DNA of 64,000 nucleotides, taken from NCBI RefSeq assembly GCF_900113255.1, contig NZ_FOOR01000001.1, forward strand, positions 372,001-436,000. The letters are read 5' to 3'. The notes under the pieces were generated by a model. That model was given only the letters and a program-made list of their open reading frames with translations, had not been told where the DNA came from and searched no databases. The number at the start of each line of letters is the position of its first letter. Within the stretch, counting starts at the first letter, position 1. Shown in pieces: positions 36,588 to 44,902 of this stretch. The position numbers were made by a program, and so were the translations under genes. The DNA is from Novosphingobium sp. CF614. Its GTDB lineage: Bacteria; Pseudomonadota; Alphaproteobacteria; Sphingomonadales; Sphingomonadaceae.

Positions 36588-37889
36588 TCAGATCACCTTC
36601 CGCGCTTTGAAGCCCGCGATCTCATCGACCGAAAGGCCAAGCAGCGAGCCGTAGACAAAATCGTTGTCATGTCCGAGGCACGGTGCCCCGCGGGCGATCG
36701 ACCAGTCGGTTTCCGACATATGGACCGGGATGCCCTCCACGCGGACTTCCCCGATCTCGTCATGCTGGACTTGCGGCCACAAGCCCCAGGCCCGGGTGCG
36801 GGGGTCCTTTTCGATCCGGTCTTCCGGCCGCGCCACCTGGGCCACGGGGACACCCGCCGAGCGCACCAGCGCCTCGACCTGTTCGCGCTGCAATCCGCTG
36901 GTCCATGCGCCAAGCCGGCCATCGATCTCCTCGCGGCGCGCCATGCGTTCGGTGAACGCGCCCAGCACCGGATCGAGCGCCCAGGACTCGCCGATAGCCT
37001 CGGCAAGGCGCTGCCAGTCCGCGTCGCTGCGGCAGGCGATGGCGACCCAGTTGTCGCTCCCCGCCGCCGGATAGACGCCGTGCGGCACCATCGGCGGGAA
37101 ATTGTCACTGTTCGAATTGGGCTTGCCCGGGCGGCGCATGGGCCGGCCGTTGACGGTCGAATCCAGCAGTTCGGGTCCGGCCAGGCCGATCCCCGCCTCG
37201 GTGCAGGAAAAGTCGATCCACTGGCCCTGACCCGTGCGGTTGCGGGCAATGATCGCACCCAGCACCGCGGTGGCCATCATATAGGCGCCATGGTGATCCA
37301 TATAGGCAAAGCCCCAGCCGGCCGGGGGCTGGTCCGGCAGGCCCGAAACGAAGCTCAATCCGCTGACCGCCTGGACCACTTGTCCCACCGACTTGAAATC
37401 GGAATAGGGCCCGCTTTTGCCGAAGCCGCTGTTGGAAACGTAGATGATCCGTTCGTTGACCGAACGCAGCCAGTCGTAGCCATAGCCCAGGCGCTCCATC
37501 ACATGCGCCGAGAAGTTTTCAGTCACCACGTCGGACACGGCGACCAGCTTCGCCAGCAGTTCCTTGCCTTCCGCGCTCTTGAGGTCGAGCGTGATGCTCA
37601 GCTTCTCGACGTTGTGGTTGTTGAAATTGCCGCCGAAATTGATGCCGCTACGCTGGCCGTCGGGGGAGAATCCGCCGCGCAGGAAGTCCCAGCGGTGCTT
37701 TTCGTGCGCGGGCTGCTCGACACGGATGACCTGCGCGCCGAAAGCGGCGAGGAAACGTGTCGCCCCGGCACCCGCGAGCAGGCCGGTAAGATCGCAGATG
37801 CGAATGTGCGAAAGCGCATTCGATCCCGATCGGGGCTGCGGAACATCGGCGGCCTGCGCCGCCTCCATCACACCTTGCGCCGTGTTCAT
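36588..37889 (-). CDS. Class III CoA-transferase
   Basis: This 433-residue family III CoA-transferase has IRICDLTGLLAGAGATRFLAAFGAQVIRVEQP (about residues 29-60), YVSNSGFGKSGPYSDFKSVGQ, and AYMDHHGAYMMATAVLGAI, where the aspartate falls at the expected catalytic position. It would transfer CoA to a carboxylic acid substrate. The ATG at 37889 follows GGGAGGAG and overlaps the stop of the SnoaL-like gene by four bases. It is the fourth gene of its operon. Confidence 0.9.
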   Translation of the reverse strand: MNTAQGVMEAAQAADVPQPRSGSNALSHIRICDLTGLLAGAGATRFLAAFGAQVIRVEQPAHEKHRWDFLRGGFSPDGQRSGINFGGNFNNHNVEKLSITLDLKSAEGKELLAKLVAVSDVVTENFSAHVMERLGYGYDWLRSVNERIIYVSNSGFGKSGPYSDFKSVGQVVQAVSGLSFVSGLPDQPPAGWGFAYMDHHGAYMMATAVLGAIIARNRTGQGQWIDFSCTEAGIGLAGPELLDSTVNGRPMRRPGKPNSNSDNFPPMVPHGVYPAAGSDNWVAIACRSDADWQRLAEAIGESWALDPVLGAFTERMARREEIDGRLGAWTSGLQREQVEALVRSAGVPVAQVARPEDRIEKDPRTRAWGLWPQVQHDEIGEVRVEGIPVHMSETDWSIARGAPCLGHDNDFVYGSLLGLSVDEIAGFKARKVI

Positions 37890-38326
37890 GCCGCTCCTCC
37901 CATCACCGCTTGATTGGTCTTGACCGGTTGCCCGGGGCGTATTTCGCGATGCAGCCATTCAAGCCTGAGACTGCTGAGCCGCCAGGCGTCGCCCCGCTTC
38001 TCGTAGGTATTATGATAGTGGCCATAGGCATCGACCGACGAGCCGTCGGGTGTCTTGGCGAAAAGATGGACCGCCCAGATACCCGTCGCCGTGGTGGGCG
38101 ATGTCAGCTCGATCTCCGGGAGCATCGCATGATGGACGGTCACCGCCGGGTTCGTGCCGACCCGGGCGATGAAGGCTTCGATCCCGGTCGTGGCGCCCTT
38201 GCCGCCGGCACCGGTATCGCAATGGAAACCATCCGTGACGGTCGGCCTTAGAAGGTCCCAGTTCCTGGTGTCGGCGGCCCTGCCATATTGGCCCTGGACC
38301 CGTTTGATCGCCTCGATATCGTCCAT
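37886..38326 (-). CDS. SnoaL-like single-domain protein
   Basis: This 146-residue NTF2/SnoaL_4-type protein has IEAIKRVQGQYGRAADTRNWDLL at the N-terminus and GHYHNTYEKRGDAWRLSSLRLEWL towards the C-terminus. The D/H residues (FHCDTG, VHHAML) sit at positions where SnoaL-like enzymes carry catalytic residues. Possible roles are isomerase, dehydratase or cyclase. The ATG follows GGGAGAG. It is translationally coupled to the CoA-transferase that follows. Confidence 0.85.
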   Translation of the reverse strand: MDDIEAIKRVQGQYGRAADTRNWDLLRPTVTDGFHCDTGAGGKGATTGIEAFIARVGTNPAVTVHHAMLPEIELTSPTTATGIWAVHLFAKTPDGSSVDAYGHYHNTYEKRGDAWRLSSLRLEWLHREIRPGQPVKTNQAVMGGAA

Positions 38327-38367
38327 CGTTCTCTCCCGATAGCCTGCGCTTGTTTCAGCTCATGTTT

Positions 38368-38823
38368 TCAATTCTTCGCCACCTGTGCTCCAATGGCCAG
38401 GCCCATGAGACGGCAGCCGCCGGCATCGGGCCTGAAAGCATGTTCAGTGCCGGCCATCACGATGCAGTCGCCCGAACGCACCTGATGCGCGCCATCACCA
38501 AGCACCAACTGCGCGCTACCCTCGACGATCAGGATCAGATCGACGACGTCGCGATAATGAAGGTCTTTCGCCTGAGGCATCGGCAGATCCTCATCGCGCG
38601 GTGCATGGTCTATCACATACCAGTCGAGATGCCCCGGCGGAAGTACGCCGGGCCGATAGCGGCCAAGCCCCTTTGCCACCGGCGGCGGCGGGCTCTGGTC
38701 GATCGCGAAGAGCCTCGCGATCGACGCCCGCTCGAATCCCTCGATCGCGCTGGTGGCCACGGCGCCCGATTCGACGATGCAGGATCGCCCGCCTTCGTCG
38801 ACTCCGAGCACCAGGCGCCGCAT
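38368..38823 (-). CDS. Cupin-domain protein
   Basis: This 151-residue paralogue of 21694-22146 has MRRLVLGVDEGGRSC at the N-terminus and the barrel core DLHYRDVVDLILIVEGSAQLVLGDG and VRSGDCIVMAGTEHAFRP. It ends in CRLMGLAIGAQ. It starts five bases after the stop of the dienelactone hydrolase gene. The two cupins probably do the same job in two parallel branches. Function unknown. Confidence 0.82.
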   Translation of the reverse strand: MRRLVLGVDEGGRSCIVESGAVATSAIEGFERASIARLFAIDQSPPPPVAKGLGRYRPGVLPPGHLDWYVIDHAPRDEDLPMPQAKDLHYRDVVDLILIVEGSAQLVLGDGAHQVRSGDCIVMAGTEHAFRPDAGGCRLMGLAIGAQVAKN

Positions 38824-38828
38824 CGCCC

Positions 38829-39542
38829 TCAACCGGCCTGGATGTGACTCTTGAGGAATGCCACGGTTTTCGGCCAAGCTTCCTTCGACGAGGCTTCGTG
38901 ATAGGAACTGCGGTCATTGCAGTGAAAGCCGTGATCGGCCTCGGCATAGCGGTTGACCTCGGTCGCCACACCGGCCTTGGCCGCCGCCTCGCGCAGCTGT
39001 TCCACTTCGGGAGTGGGGATCGACTGGTCGAGATCGCCGAAATTGCCCTGCCAGGGCGACTTGAGGGTCGGCGCCAGTTCCAGCATCGCCGGCAGGCCGA
39101 AACGGCCCTGCACGATACCACCCCCGTAATACGTCACCGCCGCGCCCAGTTCCCACTGCGCGCCCGCGAAGAACGAGATCGTTCCGCCCATGCAGAAGCC
39201 GATGATCCCAACCTGTCGGCCCGAAAAACCCAGCCCGGCCAGATAGTCGAAACAGGCCGTGAGATCCGCTTCGACATCGGTGCGGTTGAGCGCCATGATG
39301 TGAGGCATGACGTCCTTCATGTTCTCGTAGGAGATCAGCGGATCCCCGCTGCGGTGAAATACGTGCGGCGCCACGGCAAGGAAACCTTCGGCCGCGATTC
39401 GCGCGCAGATATCCATGATATGATCGGTAATGCCGAACGCTTCCTGGATGACGATCACCGCGCCCTTGGCCGCCCCTTCGGGCTTGACCTGGTAAAGCTT
39501 CATCTCGGCGCCGGCGCTGTCGACAACCACGGTTTCAGGCAT
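38829..39542 (-). CDS. Dienelactone-hydrolase-family protein
   Basis: This 237-residue cytoplasmic alpha/beta hydrolase has nucleophile elbow GFCMGG (cysteine at about residue 115) and the terminal histidine in ADHGFHCNDR. IQEAFGI carries the conserved glutamate that tunes the cysteine. It hydrolyses lactones or related esters arising from ring cleavage. The ATG at 39542 follows AAGGGG. It is the first gene of a six-gene operon controlled by the doubled operator at 39578-39615. Confidence 0.92.
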   Translation of the reverse strand: MPETVVVDSAGAEMKLYQVKPEGAAKGAVIVIQEAFGITDHIMDICARIAAEGFLAVAPHVFHRSGDPLISYENMKDVMPHIMALNRTDVEADLTACFDYLAGLGFSGRQVGIIGFCMGGTISFFAGAQWELGAAVTYYGGGIVQGRFGLPAMLELAPTLKSPWQGNFGDLDQSIPTPEVEQLREAAAKAGVATEVNRYAEADHGFHCNDRSSYHEASSKEAWPKTVAFLKSHIQAG

Positions 39543-39577
39543 CTCGATCCCCTTGCTTGCATTCACTTGCGAGTGAC

Positions 39578-39629
39578 ATAGTGCATACTATTTCAGTGCT
39601 TATAGCAGCCACTATGCTCGGCCCGTCAA
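39578..39629. promoter_or_regulatory. Divergent promoter region with two island operators (sites 5 and 6)
   Basis: The inverted repeats ATAGT-GCAT-ACTAT (39578-39591) and ATAGC-AGCC-ACTAT (39602-39615) start 24 bases apart, so they lie on roughly one face of the helix. On the minus strand, TTGACG (39624-39629) and GCTATA (39601-39606) form a promoter with 17-base spacing towards the dienelactone hydrolase operon. On the plus strand, TACTAT (39586-39591) could be the -10 box for the MFS gene at 39773. Confidence 0.75.
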
Positions 39630-39772
39630 GAGCCAAGTTAAACATTCGCCGCCTGACGAACATCGCTTGACGAAATCCCAACGCGGCCCCGAAAAAGGCG
39701 ATCGAGAAAGGTGCCCCAAAAGCCCGTCCGCACCTGGACGGCGCGAAATGCACCTTCCGGGCGGGAGAGGCC

Positions 39773-41011
39773 ATGACCTATTTCGAGGAACTACGGGCAA
39801 ACTGGCGTCCGCTGCTTGCTGCGATGATCGGCCTGAGCACCGGCTTCACGGCCCTTGCCTTCACCAATTCGATCATGGGGCCGTATCTGCTTCGGGCCTT
39901 CGGCTGGTCGAAGGCGGACTTCGCCCTGCTCGGCATGCTAGGCCTGATGACGCTTGTGGGACTTCCCATCGCCGGACGGCTGGTGGACAGGTTCGACGTG
40001 CGGCGCACCGCCCTTGTCGGATTCGTCACCGGCCCGATCAGCTTCCTGGCGCTGAGCCGCATGTCGGGCGACTTCCAGTTCTATATCGCGGTCGTGGTCA
40101 TCCAGAACCTGCTGTGCATGACCACGACATCGACGGTTTTCACCCGCACGGTGGTGCAGCATATCCACGGCGCGCGCGGGATGGCGCTGGCGATCGCGGC
40201 ATCGGGGCCAGCCGTGACCATCGCGGTCGCGGGGCCCATGCTGAACAACTTCATCACCGCGCACGGCTGGCGCGCGGGATATATCGCGCTGGCGTTTTTC
40301 ACCGCCATCGGCGGCTTCATCGCCATCGCTCTCGTACCGCCGCGCCGCGCGGCCCCTGCCCGGATCCCGCCGGCGAAGCGGAAGCCGGAAGGTGCATACA
40401 GGATGCTCGTGCGCATGCCGGCGTTCTGGATCTTGTTCGCCGGCATTACCTTGTCCAACGTCTCGCAGTTCATAACCAATACCCAGCTTGGCGTCGTGCT
40501 GCAGGCTTACGACGTGTCGCCGCAGCAGATTTCAGGCATGATCTCGATATTCGCCGTCGGCATCCTGGTGGGCCGATTCGCCTGCGGCCTTGCCCTCGAT
40601 CGCTTCCCCGCGCCGGTCGTGGCGACAGTGGTCATGGCCATGCCGCCGATCGGACAGTTCCTGATCGCGGCCAACTTCGATGCCGCGGCGGTGCTGACCG
40701 GCGCCGTATTGCTTATCGGCCTGTCCTACGGCGCGGAGGGCGACCTGATCGGCTACCTGGTCGCGCGGTCGTTCGGGATCAGGATCTACGGGACCGTGCT
40801 CGGGCTGATGGCGGCATCGATATCGCTGGGCTCCGCCGGCGGCTCGCTGCTGCTCAGCATGACGTTGAAGGGCACCGGCGGCTATGGCCTGTTTCTGGTC
40901 GTCAGCGGCATCCTGGCGCTGACCGGCAGCCTGCTTTTCCTGTTGCTGCCCAAGCCGGCGCCACCGGAAGCCGAAGCCGCCGATCATGCGATCGCGGCAT
41001 CGACTTCCTGA
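39773..41011 (+). CDS. MFS transporter (OFA/monocarboxylate-like)
   Basis: This 412-residue carrier has 12 predicted helices. ELRANWRPLLAAMIGLSTGF at the N-terminus and GRLVDRFDVRRTALVG (about residue 65-80) are typical. Its sequence is close to the carrier at 44903 (ELRTQWRPLTSVIVGLSSG). A GGGAGAGG site precedes the ATG. It diverges from the dienelactone hydrolase operon across the doubled operator, so uptake and degradation would be co-induced. Confidence 0.9.
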   Translation: MTYFEELRANWRPLLAAMIGLSTGFTALAFTNSIMGPYLLRAFGWSKADFALLGMLGLMTLVGLPIAGRLVDRFDVRRTALVGFVTGPISFLALSRMSGDFQFYIAVVVIQNLLCMTTTSTVFTRTVVQHIHGARGMALAIAASGPAVTIAVAGPMLNNFITAHGWRAGYIALAFFTAIGGFIAIALVPPRRAAPARIPPAKRKPEGAYRMLVRMPAFWILFAGITLSNVSQFITNTQLGVVLQAYDVSPQQISGMISIFAVGILVGRFACGLALDRFPAPVVATVVMAMPPIGQFLIAANFDAAAVLTGAVLLIGLSYGAEGDLIGYLVARSFGIRIYGTVLGLMAASISLGSAGGSLLLSMTLKGTGGYGLFLVVSGILALTGSLLFLLLPKPAPPEAEAADHAIAASTS

Positions 41012-41016
41012 AGACG

Positions 41017-41925
41017 TCAGCTGCGGCTGGCCATTCCCACCTCGACATCGGCGGCTTCGGCCATGTCGGCGATACTGGCGATATTTTCTGCGATTTCCTC
41101 GACCGTCAGGTTCGCGCTGGTGAGGCCCTGGTTCTGCTTGAATCCCATGCGCATCACCTGCCCGCCGCCGCAAACGAGCATGGCCCCGTTGAGCGGACAA
41201 GCCTCATGCGCGAGATAGATCGCCGCGGGCGAACACAGTTCCGGCGGGAAAACATTGCCGAGCGGTGAAAAGCGCTCGGGCGGCAAGTCATGAACATGCC
41301 CCAGCACCGTGGGCGAAGACATGCGGCTGGCGACACGCGGCGCGAAGCCATTGACGCTGATCCCATACTTCGGCCCCTCGGCGGCGAGCGCCAGGGTCAG
41401 GCCGATCACCGCGCCCTTGGCGCCGCCATAGGCCGTCATCATCGGCAGCGTGCCCATCGCCCCTTCCGACACGGTGTTGACGATTCGTCCGCCGCCGTTT
41501 TGCATGAAATGGCCCCAGGCGGCCTGGGTGACGTAAACCGTGCCCAGGTAATGGACATCGATCATGCGCCGGAATTCATCGGCGGTGTGGACTTCGAATC
41601 GCTCCGGCTTGGCGATACCGGCATTGTTTATCACCGCATCGAGCCGCCCGAAGCTGTCGAGCGCGGCCTGAACCATGGCGGCGGCCCCCTGTTCCTCGCT
41701 GACGGATTCGTAGCAAGCCACCGCTTCCCCGCCCGCGGCCTTGATCTCGCTCGCCACCTCGTCGGCAGGGCCCGCCGAAAAACCCGAGCCGTCGATTGCC
41801 ACGCCAGGATCGGCGACCACCACTTTCGCCCCGCGCGATGCCAGCGAGAGCGCATGCGAGCGCCCGGCCCCGCGTCCCGCGCCAGTTACGAGCACCACCT
41901 TTCCATCGAAGCGCAATTCTGCCAT
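41017..41925 (-). CDS. SDR of the multifunctional-enzyme-type-2 (HSD17B4-like) group
   Basis: The 302-residue SDR begins MAELRFDGKVVLVTGAGRGA, the signature of the 3-hydroxyacyl-CoA dehydrogenase domain of MFE-2/HSD17B4. VVADPGVAIDGSG, INNAGI, serine in NTVSEGA and YGGAK follow. A paralogue is at 60512-61438. A role as (3R)-hydroxyacyl-CoA dehydrogenase in beta-oxidation is plausible. The ATG at 41925 has GGGAG at 9 bases; one three codons upstream overlaps that site. Confidence 0.9.
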   Translation of the reverse strand: MAELRFDGKVVLVTGAGRGAGRSHALSLASRGAKVVVADPGVAIDGSGFSAGPADEVASEIKAAGGEAVACYESVSEEQGAAAMVQAALDSFGRLDAVINNAGIAKPERFEVHTADEFRRMIDVHYLGTVYVTQAAWGHFMQNGGGRIVNTVSEGAMGTLPMMTAYGGAKGAVIGLTLALAAEGPKYGISVNGFAPRVASRMSSPTVLGHVHDLPPERFSPLGNVFPPELCSPAAIYLAHEACPLNGAMLVCGGGQVMRMGFKQNQGLTSANLTVEEIAENIASIADMAEAADVEVGMASRS

Positions 41926-42081
41926 TTCATCCATCTCCCTACGTTTGACCGTCTGATCGTTCACCCGTCCCTGGGGGGCGAAGAACCCGGCGAACGGGCG
42001 GTGGCACGCTCGCCGGCAGGTGAACCGCACGGCCGAACCCGGGAATCGCCCGCGACCGTGCGAGCGGCATCATAGAGCGGC

Positions 42082-42110
42082 TTGACACTCCGCGCATAGT
42101 GATTACTATT
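42082..42110 (+). promoter_or_regulatory. Sigma70-like promoter with island operator, site 7
   Basis: TTGACA (42082-42087) and ACTATT (42105-42110) are 17 bases apart. The inverted repeat ATAGT-GATT-ACTAT at 42096-42109 covers the -10 box. It drives the plus-strand operon SDR/TauD/SDR/MFS (42183-46177) and lies in the divergent region with the SDR at 41017-41925. Confidence 0.8.
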
Positions 42111-42182
42111 TTTTGCCAAGGATACGTCCCGATCGGCCGGCACATGCGCGGCGCGGGAGCGCCTAGAGGGAAGGATGAATGA

Positions 42183-42998
42183 ATGACCAATGTCGTGATC
42201 GGCGCCGCGTCTGGCATGGGGGCCGCGACAGCACGTAAGCTTGCGCCACGCGGCAGGCTCATCGTTGCCGACTACAATCTTGAAGGCGCCGAGAAGATCG
42301 CCGCCGAAATCGGTGGCGACATCAAGGCCATGGCCTGCGACATCTCCAACCAGGCGCAGATTGACGCGCTGATGGCGGAAGTGAGCGATCTCAAAGCCCT
42401 GGTCGTGACCGCCGGCGTATCGGGATCGCAGGCGCCGGGCCGGCGCATCCTCGAAGTCAACCTCGTCGGGCTCGAGCGCATCGTGCGTGCTGCGGAACCC
42501 CTCGTCCAGGAGGGCACGGTCGGCATCCTGACCGCGTCGCAATCGGGCTACATGGTTCCCGATACGCCCGCGATGTTCGCGGTGATCGACGATCCGCTGG
42601 CACCGGGCATGATCGATCGGCTGGCCGAATTTCTCGATGTCGACACCCCCAGCCTTTGCTACCAGCTTTCCAAGCGCGGGGTTCACCGCATGGCGCGCCG
42701 GCATGCCAAGGCATGGGGCCTGCGCGGCGGACGCATTCTTTCGGTTTCGCCCGGCATCAGCGATACCCCGATGGGCCGCGAGGAAATCGACGGTCATCCG
42801 GTGATGCTGGACATGATTAATGCCTGCCCGCTCGGCCGGCGCGGCACGCCCGAAGACATCGCCAACGTGATCGCGTTCCTGACTTCGGACGAAGCTTCAT
42901 ACATGACCGGAAGCGACGTGCTGGTCGATGGCGGCATGTCCAACGTCCTGCCGACCACCGCGTGGAACGGCAAGATCCGCATTCCCGAAAACGCCTGA
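42183..42998 (+). CDS. Short-chain dehydrogenase/reductase
   Basis: This 271-residue SDR starts almost at the cofactor loop (VVIGAASGMGAATA), with aspartate in VADYN favouring NAD. The NNAG element is VTAGVS, serine is in LTASQSG, and CYQLSK carries Tyr and Lys (about residue 163). A segment of about 25 residues between serine and tyrosine (DTPAMFAVIDDPLAPG..) is longer than usual. It resembles the coenzyme-dependent 3-alpha-HSDH type, where this loop shapes the substrate site. It is the first gene of the operon driven from site 7. Confidence 0.9.
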   Translation: MTNVVIGAASGMGAATARKLAPRGRLIVADYNLEGAEKIAAEIGGDIKAMACDISNQAQIDALMAEVSDLKALVVTAGVSGSQAPGRRILEVNLVGLERIVRAAEPLVQEGTVGILTASQSGYMVPDTPAMFAVIDDPLAPGMIDRLAEFLDVDTPSLCYQLSKRGVHRMARRHAKAWGLRGGRILSVSPGISDTPMGREEIDGHPVMLDMINACPLGRRGTPEDIANVIAFLTSDEASYMTGSDVLVDGGMSNVLPTTAWNGKIRIPENA

Positions 42999-43043
42999 GC
43001 CTGTCGCGCAGGACTGAAGAACCCACATTTAGAGGATCACGCC

Positions 43044-43904
43044 ATGACTCACCTGGAGGTCAAGGATCTGGCCCCGGCATTTGGCGCCGAAATCATAGGT
43101 TTCGACCCCAAGGCCCCGCTGGACGATGAAACCCGCACCCTTTTGCGGCATGCGTTCGATACGCGCGGACTGCTGCGTTTCCGCGACATCGATCTCACCC
43201 ACGCCGAACAGGTCGCCCTGTCGCGCATGCTGATCCGCAAGGAAGGCCTTGCCGAAGACGGCGAGACACCGCCCGAGGACAAGTTCTACGTCTCCAACCG
43301 CAGGCCCGATTCCGCGGCGCCCTTCGGCCGTCTTCAGTTCCACTCGGACACCATGTGGTGCGAACAGCCGTTCGAAGTGCTGTCGCTCTATGGCGCGCAA
43401 GTCGAGCAGCCCTCGGCGCCGACCACTTTCGTCAGCGCCGTCCATGCGTGGAAAACGCTGCCCGATGCCTTGCGCAAGCAGATCGAAGGGCTTGAGGTTC
43501 TCCACACCGCCGGCGTCGTCCGGCGCGGCGATCTCTCCGAAGTCCTCGTCACCGAGGTCGTCAATCCGCCGACGGCGATCACCAAGCTCGGCATGCGCCA
43601 TCCGCGCACGGGCGAGACCGTCCTCTATGCCTGCGAACAGATGACCCGGGAAATCGTCGGCCTCTCGCATGAGGAAAGCGAAGCGATCCTGGAGCAGGTG
43701 TTCGATCATCTCTATGCCCCGACAGCACAGTGGGACCATGAATGGCGCGAAGGCGATTTCGTGGTCTGGGACAACATCGCCATGCAGCATTCCCGCAAGA
43801 CCGTGACGGTCGAAGGGCCGACCCGCCACTTGCGAAAGGCCGCCAGCCCGATGCCCAAGCTTCGTCCCGATCAACGTCCAGTCTATAGTGCGCCCGCCCA
43901 ATGA
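43044..43904 (+). CDS. TauD/TfdA-family alpha-ketoglutarate-dependent dioxygenase
   Basis: This is a 286-residue Fe(II)/2-oxoglutarate oxygenase. Iron ligands are in FHSDTMWCEQ (about residue 99) and NIAMQHSRKTV (about residue 252), with TRHLRK as the 2-oxoglutarate site. It is the third paralogue in the island. An AGAGGATC site precedes the ATG. Its stop overlaps the start of the next SDR by four bases, so the hydroxylated product may be passed to that dehydrogenase-like protein. Confidence 0.93.
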   Translation: MTHLEVKDLAPAFGAEIIGFDPKAPLDDETRTLLRHAFDTRGLLRFRDIDLTHAEQVALSRMLIRKEGLAEDGETPPEDKFYVSNRRPDSAAPFGRLQFHSDTMWCEQPFEVLSLYGAQVEQPSAPTTFVSAVHAWKTLPDALRKQIEGLEVLHTAGVVRRGDLSEVLVTEVVNPPTAITKLGMRHPRTGETVLYACEQMTREIVGLSHEESEAILEQVFDHLYAPTAQWDHEWREGDFVVWDNIAMQHSRKTVTVEGPTRHLRKAASPMPKLRPDQRPVYSAPAQ

Positions 43905-44686
43905 AAATGTTCTCGCTTGAAGGAAAAGTCGCCATCATCACCGGTGGCGGACGTGGCATCGGCGCGGCCATCGCGCGGATCTATGCCGAAGCCGGCGCCG
44001 CCGTCGCGCTGACGGCGCGCACCGTGGAGCAAGTCGAATCGGTCGCCGCCGAAATCCGGGCGGCCGGCGGGCGTGCCCTGCCGATCGCGGCCAACCTCTA
44101 TGACAATGCCCAGCTACCGGCGGTGATAGACAAGACCGTGGCCGAGTTCGGCGGCATCGACGTGCTGGTCAACAATGCCGGCGCGGGCGGTTCGCCGTTG
44201 TTCATGGACACGCGCGCGGAACACATGCAGCAGGCTTATCAGCTGATGGTGGTGGCGCCGTTCGAACTCGCGCGCCTGGCCGCACCGTCGATGCTTCAGC
44301 GCCCCGGCGCCTCGATCATCAACATGACGTCGGTCGGTGCGTACCGCCACACGCGCGGGAACCTGGCCCATCATACCGCCAAGGGCGCGATGGCCCAGTT
44401 CACGCGGCTCCTGGCGGCCGACCTCGGGCCCAAGATCCGCGTCAACGCCATTGCCCCCGCCGCGGTGGAAACCCCCGGCCTGCGCGAGGTTTTCGATTCG
44501 CGCGCGCCGGGCATGCGCGAGACGATCATCGAGCATACGCGCCTGCGCCGGATGGGAACCCCTGAAGACATTGCCTATGCCGCGCTCTATCTCGCCTCGC
44601 CGGCGGCGTCGTGGATCACTGGAACCGTGCTCGACATCACGGGCGGCCCGGTCGACGAACTGTTCCAGAACGCACCCGACCTTTGA
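43901..44686 (+). CDS. SDR-family protein with histidine at the catalytic tyrosine position
   Basis: This 261-residue SDR has a standard cofactor loop (TGGGRGIGAA), NNAGAGG and serine in NMTSVGA. The YxxxK motif, however, reads HHTAK (about residues 152-156), so the catalytic tyrosine is replaced by histidine. The nucleotide sequence gives two CAT codons without a frameshift. The lysine is kept. The protein may have lost dehydrogenase activity, use another acid, or catalyse a different step. It overlaps the TauD stop by four bases. Confidence 0.88.
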   Translation: MKMFSLEGKVAIITGGGRGIGAAIARIYAEAGAAVALTARTVEQVESVAAEIRAAGGRALPIAANLYDNAQLPAVIDKTVAEFGGIDVLVNNAGAGGSPLFMDTRAEHMQQAYQLMVVAPFELARLAAPSMLQRPGASIINMTSVGAYRHTRGNLAHHTAKGAMAQFTRLLAADLGPKIRVNAIAPAAVETPGLREVFDSRAPGMRETIIEHTRLRRMGTPEDIAYAALYLASPAASWITGTVLDITGGPVDELFQNAPDL

Positions 44687-44902
44687 CCCGGAACCGTGTC
44701 CCGCAAGAACCCAGCGCAGCGCCTGCCCGCTTGGCCCTTGCGGGACATGCGAATGCCCCCTGACGTGGGGGGAATTCATGACTCGCGCGAAAGGCCCATG
44801 GCACGCGAATGACGGTAGTCGAGGGCTGAAAATTGCTCCAGACTGTCGGCTTGGCGGGCAAGTTTGGAAATGCAGGGGCCCAATTTTGCGGAGAGGTACG
44901 AA

